Assembly: GCA_964651705.1 (NCBI GenBank)
Contig: CAZYWZ010000018.1
Coordinates: 1 to 64,000, forward strand
Direction of reading: 5' to 3'
Length of the DNA: 64,000 nucleotides
From: JADLBR01 sp964651705
GTDB lineage: Bacteria > Verrucomicrobiota > Verrucomicrobiia > JADLBR01
Shown here: positions 17,153 to 25,133 of the stretch, piece by piece
Numbering within the stretch: the stretch's first letter is position 1
Layout: each line of letters starts with the position of its first letter
Notes under the pieces: model-generated
What the model was told of the DNA's origin: nothing
The model's input: the letters and a program-made list of their open reading frames with translations, nothing else
The model's database searches: none
Position numbers and translations under genes: made by a program

Positions 17153-18511
17153 ATGATGCGGCGATGGGCAGTGCTGGTGGGGATGATCGTTGGTGCCGGG
17201 GGGGCGGCATGGGGGTGGGAGTTCGGGGGACCGGGAAACGTGGTGGGGGCGGCGAACAGTTTTGGCGATCTGGTGATTTCCGGGCATCTGGGGACGGTGA
17301 AATTCTCGAAAGACGAGGAGTATCCGCTGCGGTACCAGTTCACGAGTTACCGGGGGGTGGAGTCACCGCATCTGGGCAAGGGGTTCTTCGTGCCGCTGCT
17401 GGAGTCATCGGTGCTGGATCACGACTGGCTGCTGGAGCGCACGACGCTGGGCGGGGCGACCCACTTCCTCTATCGCTCGGCGCACGACCCGGACCACTAC
17501 GATTCGCTGGATCTCTCCGAGACGGCGGAGCGCCGGGGCAGCGGGAGCGGGCTCGCGGTGAAGACGGGGGACGGCTTTGAATTGGACTACCGGGATGGGA
17601 GGCTGGTGGGGTTCAAGACGCCGGGTGGCGCGCGGGTGGTCCTCCGCTACGACGGGGACGCGTGCGCTTCGGTGGACAGTTCGGGGGCGGGTTCGGCGGT
17701 GGCGTTCGCCACGCGCGGCAAGGAGGCGCGGGAGTTGCGCACGCATGCGGGCACCCACCGGTTGCGGATGGGGCCTTATCCGGCCATCGGCGAGGGCACC
17801 GGCGAGGCGCCCGCCACCTTGGCCGAGATCGGCTGGCCGGATGGCGGGACGACCACCTTTGCGTTCTCGACCGAGGCTAAACCCCCGCGCGCGCGCCTGG
17901 ACATCGCGTACGGCGGGGAGTCGGCGACCTACCTCTGGAACGCGGTCAGCGATCAGGTCCTGGAGGCGGGCGGGGTGCGCTATCGGGTGGCGCCGCTGTT
18001 CCGCGAGTACGACCCCGCGGAAGAGCATATCGTGTCGGGCATGTACCGCATCGAGCGGGAATATCCCGACCGCACGCGGCACGTCTATATCCATGACGAG
18101 GACAAGGGCGTCATCGAGGAGACGCAGCGCGATGGGACCGAGACGATCACGCACGTGTTCACCGCGCGCGGGCCGACCTACGGGAGGGTGCGCAAGAAGG
18201 AGCGGTTTGTGAAGGGCGGCGCGAAAGTGCTCTTCTACGAGGCGTTCTATGACGTGAAGGGGCGCGCGATCCGGGAGGTGAACGAGGGCCGGGTCATGTT
18301 CCATCTGTACCCTGACGGTCAGTTGGACGAGAAGGGGATCGCGGCGGGTGAGGATTTCCGAAAGTATGATGCCAGGGGGCGGCTGGTCCACGAGCGCCTC
18401 GGGGCCGTCGAGAGGGTCATCGCGTATCAGCCCAACGGTGACAGGAAGATCACCACGAGAGACGCCTCGGGGAAGGAAACGACCGATCTGATCAGCGCGG
18501 ACAAACGTTGA
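17153..18511 (+). CDS. Secreted YD/RHS-repeat-like protein
   Basis: A 452-residue exported protein. The start at 17153 follows a GGGGGTGA purine run and gives a signal peptide ending near AWGWEFG. It begins with a segment seen in RHS-like proteins (NSFGDLVISGHLGTVKFSKDEEYPL is conserved-looking but not a named domain). Weak YD-type strand repeats follow (YDGDACASVDSSG, FRKYDARGRLVHERLG, VIAYQPNGDRKITTRDASG). RHS/YD repeats wrap into beta shells in secreted proteins, but this one is short and has no toxin-like C terminus. A surface or periplasmic role is inferred. Confidence 0.6.
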   Translation: MMRRWAVLVGMIVGAGGAAWGWEFGGPGNVVGAANSFGDLVISGHLGTVKFSKDEEYPLRYQFTSYRGVESPHLGKGFFVPLLESSVLDHDWLLERTTLGGATHFLYRSAHDPDHYDSLDLSETAERRGSGSGLAVKTGDGFELDYRDGRLVGFKTPGGARVVLRYDGDACASVDSSGAGSAVAFATRGKEARELRTHAGTHRLRMGPYPAIGEGTGEAPATLAEIGWPDGGTTTFAFSTEAKPPRARLDIAYGGESATYLWNAVSDQVLEAGGVRYRVAPLFREYDPAEEHIVSGMYRIEREYPDRTRHVYIHDEDKGVIEETQRDGTETITHVFTARGPTYGRVRKKERFVKGGAKVLFYEAFYDVKGRAIREVNEGRVMFHLYPDGQLDEKGIAAGEDFRKYDARGRLVHERLGAVERVIAYQPNGDRKITTRDASGKETTDLISADKR

Positions 18512-18531
18512 CCTGGAACCTCGCGTGCGTC

Positions 18532-18599
18532 GTAGCCGCCGACGTGAGGAGGCGGTGGCACCAAGTGGCTCGAATCCGCCTCCTCACGTCGGCGGCTAC
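18532..18599. repeat. BIME-like inverted repeat, type H
   Basis: GTAG (18532-18535) and CTAC (18596-18599) enclose perfect 20-bp complementary arms (18536-18555 and 18576-18595) beginning CCGCCGACGTGAGG. Each arm can itself fold as CCGCCGAC/GGAGGCGG with loop GTGA and two mismatches. Half copies are at 1-20 and 21186-21204. Confidence 0.75.
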
Positions 18600-18644
18600 C
18601 AAAACATTCGCAAGTTCTTATTTGCAAATAATTATCTGAACCAT

Positions 18645-18680
18645 CCCGTTATCCGCCGTTTGAAGTTTCTGGCTAGATCC
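18645..18680 (+). promoter_or_regulatory. Repeated upstream motif (CCGCCGTTTGAAGTTTC), copy 2
   Basis: ATCCGCCGTTTGAAGTTTCTGG followed by CTAGATCC (read in two parts) lies between BIME H and BIME A2, about 265 nt upstream of ptsP, on the same strand as ptsP. See the copy at 5751-5786. Confidence 0.35.
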
Positions 18681-18681
18681 C

Positions 18682-18853
18682 GTGCCCCGCTGGCGGGGCA
18701 CCACCGGGGGTGAAAATGTAGGGCGCGAAATCCCTTTCGCGCCACGGGCAACCGGCAGGGCCCTCGTGGCGCGGATGGGAATCCGCGCCCTACAGGCCGA
18801 TCCCGTGGCCGATTTTCGAGTCAGCCTGTCGGACTTGGCAAAGCCCGACAGAT
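18682..18853. repeat. Composite repeat cassette with BIME type A2
   Basis: A leading hairpin GTGCCCCGC/GCGGGGCAC (18682-18701) is followed 16 nt later by GTAG (18718-18721). Next come the stem GGCGCGAAA/TTTCGCGCC (loop TCCC), a spacer, GGCGCGGAT/ATCCGCGCC (loop GGGA) and CTAC (18790-18793). Then come TTTTCGAGTCAGCC (about 18811) and a hairpin beginning TGTCGG and ending CCGACA. With H it occupies the gap 18512-18944, which holds no gene. The same frame surrounds other stems at 41.7 and 55.4 kb. Confidence 0.8.
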
Positions 18854-18944
18854 TCCTGCCCCCATCGTTTGAGGGCCCTTGTGCGGGGATTTGGGCGGCC
18901 CCTTCCGCATTTGCCACCACCGCAAAACCTGATAGACGGCATCC

Positions 18945-21182
18945 ATGCCACGGCGGAAAGACAACGTCGCGCTCGTGTGTGATATCGGGGAGTTGGCAGG
19001 GCTGTTCGACAAGAGCGTCCACCTCGACGATTTCCTCGGGCACGCGGTGAGCATCGTCGCCTTCCACATGAAGGCCGCGGTGTGCTCGATCTACCTCTAC
19101 GACGCGGAGGGGCAGGCGCTGGTCCTCACTGCGAATCAGGGGCTCAACCCCGATGCCGTCGGCAGGCTCCGGCTCCGGCCGGGCGAGGGGCTGGTGGGCA
19201 CGGCCTTCGAATGGCAGCGCCCCATCCTCGAGGCGCGCGCCGCCCAGAACCCCCGATTCAAATTCGTGCCCGGGACCGACGAGGAACGCTACGAGGCCTT
19301 CCTCGCCGTGCCCATCCTGCGCGGCCTCGCGCCACTCGGCGTGCTCGTCGTCCAAGACCCCGTCCCCGACTATTTCGACGAGAACGACTCCAGGGCGCTC
19401 GAGACCATCGCGGCACAATTGGCCGTCACCATCGAGAACGCGAAGCTGCTGATGAGCCTCAGGGAGGGGCAACCCCAGGCCACCGCGGCCGAGGCGCTCC
19501 CCGACCTCCGCTACATCAAGGGTGCCCCCGCCTCCGGCGGCCACGCCTATGGCCGCGCCCTGGTCTTCGGCGTCTTCGACGAGCAGCGCGCCCCGCGAGG
19601 GTGCAGCGTCGAGGATTTTCGCCGCGCGCTGGACCGGACCGAGGCGCAGCTCGCCGACCTCCAGCGAGCCATGGAGGAGCGCCTCGCGGACGTCGCCTCG
19701 ATGATCTTCAGCGCCCATCTGCTGATGGTCAAGGACACCCAATTCTCCGGGAAGATGACATCGCTCATCGAGGGTGGCCTTTCCCCCGAGGTGGCCATCG
19801 CCAAGGTCGTCGGCGAGTACGTGAGGCTCTTTTCGACGAGCCCCAACGCGCGGCTTCGGGAGAAGGTGCAGGACGTCAGGGACCTCGGGCGGCGGCTCGT
19901 CCAGAATCTCCGCGAGGGGCCCGAGACCGCCCCGGACTATCAGGGCCGCGTGCTGATCGCCGGCGAGCTGATGGCCTCCGATATCGTCAAGCTCGTCGCC
20001 CAGCGCGCCGAGGGGCTGCTCATGATCGGCGGCGGCGTCACCGCGCATGTCTCGATCTTGGCCCGCTCGCTGCGCCTGCCGGTCGTCGTCGTCGAGGACC
20101 GGCGGCTCTTCTCGGTTCCCGCCGACCGGCCCCTCCTGATCGATGGCGACCAGGGCTCGGTCTTCATCGACCCGGGCGAGGACCTCGTCCGGAAATACCG
20201 CGATCTCGAGGAGACCCGCCGCGAGGCCGAGCGCGTCGGCGTGACGTGTCCCGAGGTGGCCACGACCGCCGACGGCGAGAGGGTGCAGGTGCTCGCCAAC
20301 GTCAACCTCCTCAGCGAGGTCGACGTCGCCCGGCAGATCAACGCCGGCGGCATCGGCCTCTATCGCAGCGAGTTTCCCTTCCTGGTGCGCAACGATTTTC
20401 TGGCGGAGGAAGAGCAATACCTGATCTATCGGAAGATCATCGGGGGGATGGGAGACCGCCCCGTCGTCTTCCGGACGCTGGACATCGGCGGGGACAAGAT
20501 GCTGGCGGATTTCCCCTGGGTCCAGGAGGCCAATCCCGCCCTCGGGCTGCGGGCGATACGCTTCTCGCTCCGCAACCAGTCGACCTTCGACGACCAGATA
20601 CGCGCGCTGCTGCGGGCCGGCGTCGGCGCCGACCTGCGCATCATGTTCCCGCTGGTGTCGTCCCTCGAGGAGTTCGAGCAGGCCCGGGCGGTGGTCGAAC
20701 GGTGCGCGGGCGAACTGCGCGACGAGGGCATCGCGCACAACCCCGGGCCGCGGCTCGGCATCATGGTCGAGGTGCCCGCCGCCATCGAGGTCATCGACGA
20801 GCTCGCCGCCGCCGCAGATTTTCTCTCCATCGGCAGCAACGACCTCGTCCAATACCTCCTCGCCGTGGACCGGACCAACGAGCACGTCTCGGACCTGTAC
20901 GTCTCCCACCACCCGGCGGTGCTGCGCTCGATGAAGCGCGCCGCCGATGCCGCCATCGCTCGCGGCAAGACCATCTCCCTCTGCGGCGAGATGGCATCCG
21001 ACCCCAAGATGCTGCCCTTCCTGCTGGGCATCGGCATCCGGATGCTCAGCGTCGAGGTCCGCCAGATCCCCGCGCTGCACAGGGCCATCGCGGCCATCCG
21101 CATCGACGAGGCGCGGCGCAAGGCCGACGCCCTCCTGCGCATGGGTCGCGCCGGGGACATCGGGGCCGCGCTGGGCGGTTGA
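18945..21182 (+). CDS. ptsP: GAF-domain phosphoenolpyruvate-protein phosphotransferase (EI-Ntr)
   Basis: PEP-dependent autophosphorylating enzyme that passes phosphate to an HPr/NPr protein in the regulatory nitrogen PTS. The 745-residue protein has an N-terminal GAF domain (about 15-165) and the PEP-utiliser N-terminal domain (about 185-320). The phosphohistidine domain carries IGGGVTAHVSILARSL, where the usual T-S-H is T-A-H. The PEP-binding barrel (about 440-730) contains YRSEFPFL, FRTLDIGGDK, LSIGSNDLVQYLLAVDR and ISLCGEMASDP with the catalytic cysteine. There is no strong Shine-Dalgarno before the ATG. No ptsH or ptsN is nearby. Confidence 0.92.
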   Translation: MPRRKDNVALVCDIGELAGLFDKSVHLDDFLGHAVSIVAFHMKAAVCSIYLYDAEGQALVLTANQGLNPDAVGRLRLRPGEGLVGTAFEWQRPILEARAAQNPRFKFVPGTDEERYEAFLAVPILRGLAPLGVLVVQDPVPDYFDENDSRALETIAAQLAVTIENAKLLMSLREGQPQATAAEALPDLRYIKGAPASGGHAYGRALVFGVFDEQRAPRGCSVEDFRRALDRTEAQLADLQRAMEERLADVASMIFSAHLLMVKDTQFSGKMTSLIEGGLSPEVAIAKVVGEYVRLFSTSPNARLREKVQDVRDLGRRLVQNLREGPETAPDYQGRVLIAGELMASDIVKLVAQRAEGLLMIGGGVTAHVSILARSLRLPVVVVEDRRLFSVPADRPLLIDGDQGSVFIDPGEDLVRKYRDLEETRREAERVGVTCPEVATTADGERVQVLANVNLLSEVDVARQINAGGIGLYRSEFPFLVRNDFLAEEEQYLIYRKIIGGMGDRPVVFRTLDIGGDKMLADFPWVQEANPALGLRAIRFSLRNQSTFDDQIRALLRAGVGADLRIMFPLVSSLEEFEQARAVVERCAGELRDEGIAHNPGPRLGIMVEVPAAIEVIDELAAAADFLSIGSNDLVQYLLAVDRTNEHVSDLYVSHHPAVLRSMKRAADAAIARGKTISLCGEMASDPKMLPFLLGIGIRMLSVEVRQIPALHRAIAAIRIDEARRKADALLRMGRAGDIGAALGG

Positions 21183-21185
21183 GGC

Positions 21186-21317
21186 TGGCTGTCGGCGGCT
21201 ACGACGCCGCTTTGTCGTCCGGCGGAGCCGGGAACGGTCGCCGACGCCCGCGCCGCGTTCCACGCGGAGCCAAAGCGGTGTCGCCGCCGCTGGCGGGGCT
21301 CTGCAACCGCAGTCCAA
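21186..21317. repeat. Family B palindrome (right half) joined to a type H half-element
   Basis: GTCGGCGGCTAC (ending 21202) matches the type H arm. It runs directly into GACGCCGCTTTG and the family B interior (GGCGGAGCCGGGA), ending with CCAAAGCGGTGTCGCC and GCAACCGCAGTCCAA. The left outer arm of B seems to have been replaced by H. This gap between converging ptsP and peptidase genes has no gene. Confidence 0.6.
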
Positions 21318-21431
21318 GGTTCGCGCCCCGCGCGCGGCGCCCATTGGGTCGGCATGCAGCACAGGGATACCGACACGCCTTGGGGAGTTCCCCCATGAAT
21401 GATGCGGCGCGTCCCCGCGCCAGCGGCGGGG

Positions 21432-22667
21432 CTATGCCAAACCGGACGGGTCCCGGATGAGGCGCGCCAGCGCGGCGGCCACGAGCCGGGCCTTCGCGGA
21501 AAACGACCCGGCCTCGACATGCTCTGGCGGTGAACCATCGGCGCCCCAGTGCGGGCAGTGGGCGCCGCCGCCACAGGCGCCTAGCCCATCAATCGTGGGA
21601 GCCGCATCCCAGAGGAAATTCGCGTCGCTCAGGCCGCCGCGCGCCGACCCTTCGATCTGGAGCCCGATGTCTTCTCCGGCCCTCCGCAGGATATCCAATA
21701 GCGACCGCGTGCCGGGGTTATCTGGCCAGGCGGCGACCTCGCCAAGTGGTTCGACGCGCATCGTGCATCCGGCGCCCAGGCCCACCGCCCCGGCGAGCAC
21801 CCGCCCGTCCCAGGCGCGGACCCGCGCCGCCGCCTCGGCCAGCACCGCGGGATCCGCGGCCCGCACCTCCAATTCGGCCGACGCGCGGTGCGGCACGCGA
21901 TTCACGCCCTCGCCCCCTTCGACGATGCCGACGTTCACCGTGAGCCCGCGCCCGTAGTCGGTGAGGGACGAGGCGTCGCGGATGAATTCCGCCAGCGCCT
22001 GGATCGCGTTGGCGCCCGAATCGTGCCCGCTGCCCGCGTGCGCCGCCCGCCCCTCCGCCGTCGCGCGGAACGTGAGGCGCCCCTTCCTCGACGTCACCAG
22101 GCGGTGGCGGGACCCCTCCATCAGCCCGCTCTCGAAAACCAGCGCCGCCGCCGGCCCGGCGCCGAGCCGCTCCCGGCACAGCGCGCCGAAATCCGCGGAT
22201 AGCGCCTCCTCGGTCGCATCGAAGGCCAGCACCCAGTTTGGCCGGGCAAAGGCCTCTGGGGCAGCCTCCGCCAGCGCACACAGCGCCAGCCACATCACCA
22301 GCGTCCCGCCCTTGATGTCCAAGACGCCGGGGCCATAGATCCGATCCCCATCCCGCAGCCAGCGGAACCCCTCCCTCTCCTCCTCCGCCGCCGGGTACAC
22401 CGTGTCCAGATGCGACACCAGCATCAGCGTCAGATCCGAAGACCCGCCCCGCCACAAGAAGAGGTGCCTCCCGCAACCACCCAGCACCGACGGCACCCGC
22501 CCCGCAGAAAATCCCAGCGGCGCGAACGCCGCCGCGGTCATCCCCCCCAGCGCCTCCACCCCTTCGCGGTTTTTGGTGAAGCTGTTGGTCAGGACCCACG
22601 ACTCCAGCATCGCGAGGCCCCCCGGCAGCCGGGAGGCCACGGCCCGTTCGATCGCCCCGAGTTCCAT
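21432..22667 (-). CDS. M20-family metallopeptidase (carboxypeptidase-like)
   Basis: Zinc-dependent cytosolic peptidase or amidohydrolase. The protein is 411 residues from the ATG at 22667 (MELGAIERA); an upstream TTG is less likely. Metal-site motifs are the His in LVSHLDTVYP, the bridging Asp in GVLDIKGG and the catalytic Glu pair in DATEEALS. A distal His lies in the C-terminal GGAHCPHWGADG region. A dimerisation domain is inserted in the middle (GRAAHAGSGHDSGANAI). The pattern is closest to glutamate carboxypeptidase/CPG2-like proteins. It follows the haem/HEAT gene after 45 nt on the same strand. Substrate unknown. Confidence 0.85.
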   Translation of the reverse strand: MELGAIERAVASRLPGGLAMLESWVLTNSFTKNREGVEALGGMTAAAFAPLGFSAGRVPSVLGGCGRHLFLWRGGSSDLTLMLVSHLDTVYPAAEEEREGFRWLRDGDRIYGPGVLDIKGGTLVMWLALCALAEAAPEAFARPNWVLAFDATEEALSADFGALCRERLGAGPAAALVFESGLMEGSRHRLVTSRKGRLTFRATAEGRAAHAGSGHDSGANAIQALAEFIRDASSLTDYGRGLTVNVGIVEGGEGVNRVPHRASAELEVRAADPAVLAEAAARVRAWDGRVLAGAVGLGAGCTMRVEPLGEVAAWPDNPGTRSLLDILRRAGEDIGLQIEGSARGGLSDANFLWDAAPTIDGLGACGGGAHCPHWGADGSPPEHVEAGSFSAKARLVAAALARLIRDPSGLA

Positions 22668-22712
22668 GCCCGGCCAGTGTGGCCGAAGGGCGGGATCGCG
22701 CAAGGGCGCCGG

Positions 22713-25133
22713 TCACTCCCTGACGATGAGGTTGTAGCTATGCTCGGGGCGGCCCTGGAAGATGAGGTCGCCGCGCTTGGGGAGGGCATTGGCCGGCGGG
22801 TGCGACATAGCGATGGGCCGGGCGTTGGGGGGCGTCTGGCGTAGCGGCTCGTGGCAGCCGACGCAGCCCTTGGTCTCGCCGGGCCGGACGTAGTGGAATT
22901 CGGTCTCGTGGACCAGGACGTCCTCGTTGGCGTCGAGCAGCTCGAAGCGGATGGGGGTATCGGCCGGCACGCGGAAGTAGAACGAGCCGTCGGCCTCGAG
23001 CGGGGCGGTGCCGAGGAGGCGGGAACGGAACGAGGCGTTGGCGTTGATGGAGGCGGGCTGGAATTCCGCGCCGAGGACGCGGACGAACCGGGCGGCGGCG
23101 CGGTCGTAGGGGAGGTCGGAGTGGAAGACGGAATTGCAGTAAACGAACCCGTGCGGGGCAGCGGCGGGGTCGCGGGAGGCGGCGCGGATGACCGGCGCGG
23201 GGCGCGGGGCGAGCGGCACGGGTTCGATGTCGCTGAGCGCGGGGTCGTCGTAGATAGGGCGCGCGTCGCGGGTGCGGAGGTTGAGCAGGACGATGCCGTA
23301 GGCGTCGTTCCCCGGGCGATGGAACGGGGCGTGGGACACGAAGACCCAGTCGCCACCGGCGGGGTGGGGCGTGGTGTAGCGCCCCACGGGATTCATGTCG
23401 TCGTGGTTGTGGATGTAGACCTCCTCGCCACCGGCGAGGTTGAGCACCTCGGGGAAGACGGGGCGCTCGCAATCGAACGGGATGCGCGCCCGGTCGATGA
23501 CGGTGAGTCCCGCCGGGGTCATGCAGACGATGTCCCCGCCGGGCAACTCGCGCGGCTGGCTGATCGACACGCCGATGTGAAGGCCGCGCCGGTGCCAGCC
23601 CTGATATTGCAGGGCGACGGGCGAGGGCCGCATCGGGGTGTAGTACATGCCGCGCGCGGCACCGTAGAAGGGCGCCTCCTCCGAGCCATCGGGCAGCGCC
23701 GTCCGCAGCACGGTCTCGATGCGCTGCATGAATCCATCGCCCCGGATCGGCCCGGGGCTGCCGTCCTGCGCGTAGAAGCGGTAGCTCCCGTAGGCGATCC
23801 GACCGTCGGCCAGCGCCAGCGGCTCGTAGTCCTGATTCGGGTTGAAGGTGATCTGGCGGATCCCGGAACCATCCGCGCGCATCACGTAGATCGCGCGGGA
23901 GCGCTCCTGATGGTAATATTCCTGGTAGCCGGCGCGGTCGGAAGAGAAAACGATCCGGCCATCGGGGAGGTAGTGGGGATCGACATCGTTGCAGTGCCCG
24001 GCGGTGAGCTGCCGGAGGCCGGAGCCATCGGCCTGCATCTCGTAGATGTGGAAGCCCTCTTCGGAAAACTCGCGGCGCATGGCGAAGAGGATGCGTTTGC
24101 CATCGAACGAGACCTCGGGGCCCTGCACGGCGCCGTCGGTCAGGCCGGTCAGGTTGCGCGCCTGGCCGTCCGGGGCCACCGGGCTCAGCAGGAAGAGGTT
24201 TTCGCCCCAGCCATACCACGGGGTCTTCGGGAAGAAATACGAGTCGCGGAATCCGAGGTTGGACTCGCTGCGGTTCTTCGCCTTGATGAAGACCAGCGCG
24301 GGCGGCATGGCGGGCGGCCCGGCGTCCGGCGGGCGCCACGAGCCATCGATCTTCGCGGCCGCCTCGGCTGCGGCCTCGCGGACACCGAGCGCGGGGTCGC
24401 CCGCGGCAAGGGCGCGAAGCGCGGGTAGATCCTCGGCGGCGCGCCGTTGCCCGAGTCCCGCCACCCCGGCCTGGCGGATGAGGTGCTGGTCGCTGGAGAG
24501 CGCCTGGCGCAAGGTCGCCGATGCCTCGGCCCCGCCGATCTCGCCGAGCGCCAGGAGGGACGCGTACGCGACGCGGATGTTCGGCATGCCGTCGGGGGCA
24601 AGCTCCGGTTGCTGGAAGCGCTTGGCCGTCTCCGCGTTGTGCAGCCACTTCTGTTTGCCGCGGTTGAGTTCCCAGTAGCCATTGGGCGCACTCGCCAACT
24701 GTGCGGCGAGCGCCGGCACCGAGCCCACGTCTCTCATTCGGCCCAGCGCCCGGGCGGCCCAATACCCCGCGACCTGATTCCAGGAGCCGAGCAGGGCGCG
24801 CAACTCGGGCGCGAGGGCGGGATCCGGGTGTCCGTGCAGGGCAAACGCGAACAGCGCCGCCTCGGGCCCGGGATGCTGCAGGCCCTGGCGCACCAGGGGC
24901 CGCGCCGATTCCCCGGCCCCCACCAACTGGATCGCGGCGCCGAGGTCGCGATTCTTGATCGCGGCCTGGAGGACGGCCTGCATGGGGTGCGGGGGTGGTG
25001 GTTGCGGTTTGGCCCCTTGGGCCGCCTTGGGCGGCGCGGGGGCCGCGGGCTGGGGCGCGGGCGCCTGCGCGAGTCCGGCCATGGCCGATCCCGCGAGAAT
25101 GAGCGACGCCAGCGGCAACCGGATCTCAATCAT
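22713..25133 (-). CDS. HEAT-repeat / hydrazine-synthase-alpha-like protein with c-type haem site
   Basis: An exported 806-residue protein from the ATG at 25133, with signal peptide MIEIRLPLASLILAGSAMAG followed by a Pro/Ala linker. Residues about 45-240 carry HEAT-like repeats (GEIGGAEASATLRQAL, GLGQRRAAEDLPALRAL). Residues about 270-740 form a TolB/WD40-like propeller (DGKRILFAMRREF, PDGRIVFSSDRAGYQEY) of the kind found in hydrazine synthase alpha-like proteins. The C terminus has PGETKGCVGCHEP with CxxCH at residues 757-761 for covalent haem c. It overlaps the preceding HEAT gene by 8 nt. True hydrazine synthase activity is unlikely without the other subunits; related proteins are common in PVC genomes with unknown function. 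Confidence 0.8.
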   Translation of the reverse strand: MIEIRLPLASLILAGSAMAGLAQAPAPQPAAPAPPKAAQGAKPQPPPPHPMQAVLQAAIKNRDLGAAIQLVGAGESARPLVRQGLQHPGPEAALFAFALHGHPDPALAPELRALLGSWNQVAGYWAARALGRMRDVGSVPALAAQLASAPNGYWELNRGKQKWLHNAETAKRFQQPELAPDGMPNIRVAYASLLALGEIGGAEASATLRQALSSDQHLIRQAGVAGLGQRRAAEDLPALRALAAGDPALGVREAAAEAAAKIDGSWRPPDAGPPAMPPALVFIKAKNRSESNLGFRDSYFFPKTPWYGWGENLFLLSPVAPDGQARNLTGLTDGAVQGPEVSFDGKRILFAMRREFSEEGFHIYEMQADGSGLRQLTAGHCNDVDPHYLPDGRIVFSSDRAGYQEYYHQERSRAIYVMRADGSGIRQITFNPNQDYEPLALADGRIAYGSYRFYAQDGSPGPIRGDGFMQRIETVLRTALPDGSEEAPFYGAARGMYYTPMRPSPVALQYQGWHRRGLHIGVSISQPRELPGGDIVCMTPAGLTVIDRARIPFDCERPVFPEVLNLAGGEEVYIHNHDDMNPVGRYTTPHPAGGDWVFVSHAPFHRPGNDAYGIVLLNLRTRDARPIYDDPALSDIEPVPLAPRPAPVIRAASRDPAAAPHGFVYCNSVFHSDLPYDRAAARFVRVLGAEFQPASINANASFRSRLLGTAPLEADGSFYFRVPADTPIRFELLDANEDVLVHETEFHYVRPGETKGCVGCHEPLRQTPPNARPIAMSHPPANALPKRGDLIFQGRPEHSYNLIVRE

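Noticed and set aside
18618..21362. Very long open frame (914 codons) on the minus strand opposite ptsP
   Set aside because: It is antisense to an unmistakable ptsP, composed of Asp/Glu/Gly/Val/Arg-rich text without domains. It is a by-product of GC-rich third positions.
22713..25133. Anammox hydrazine synthase
   Set aside because: Only one alpha-like protein fused to HEAT repeats is present, with no other subunits or anammox genes; such proteins occur widely in non-anammox PVC genomes.
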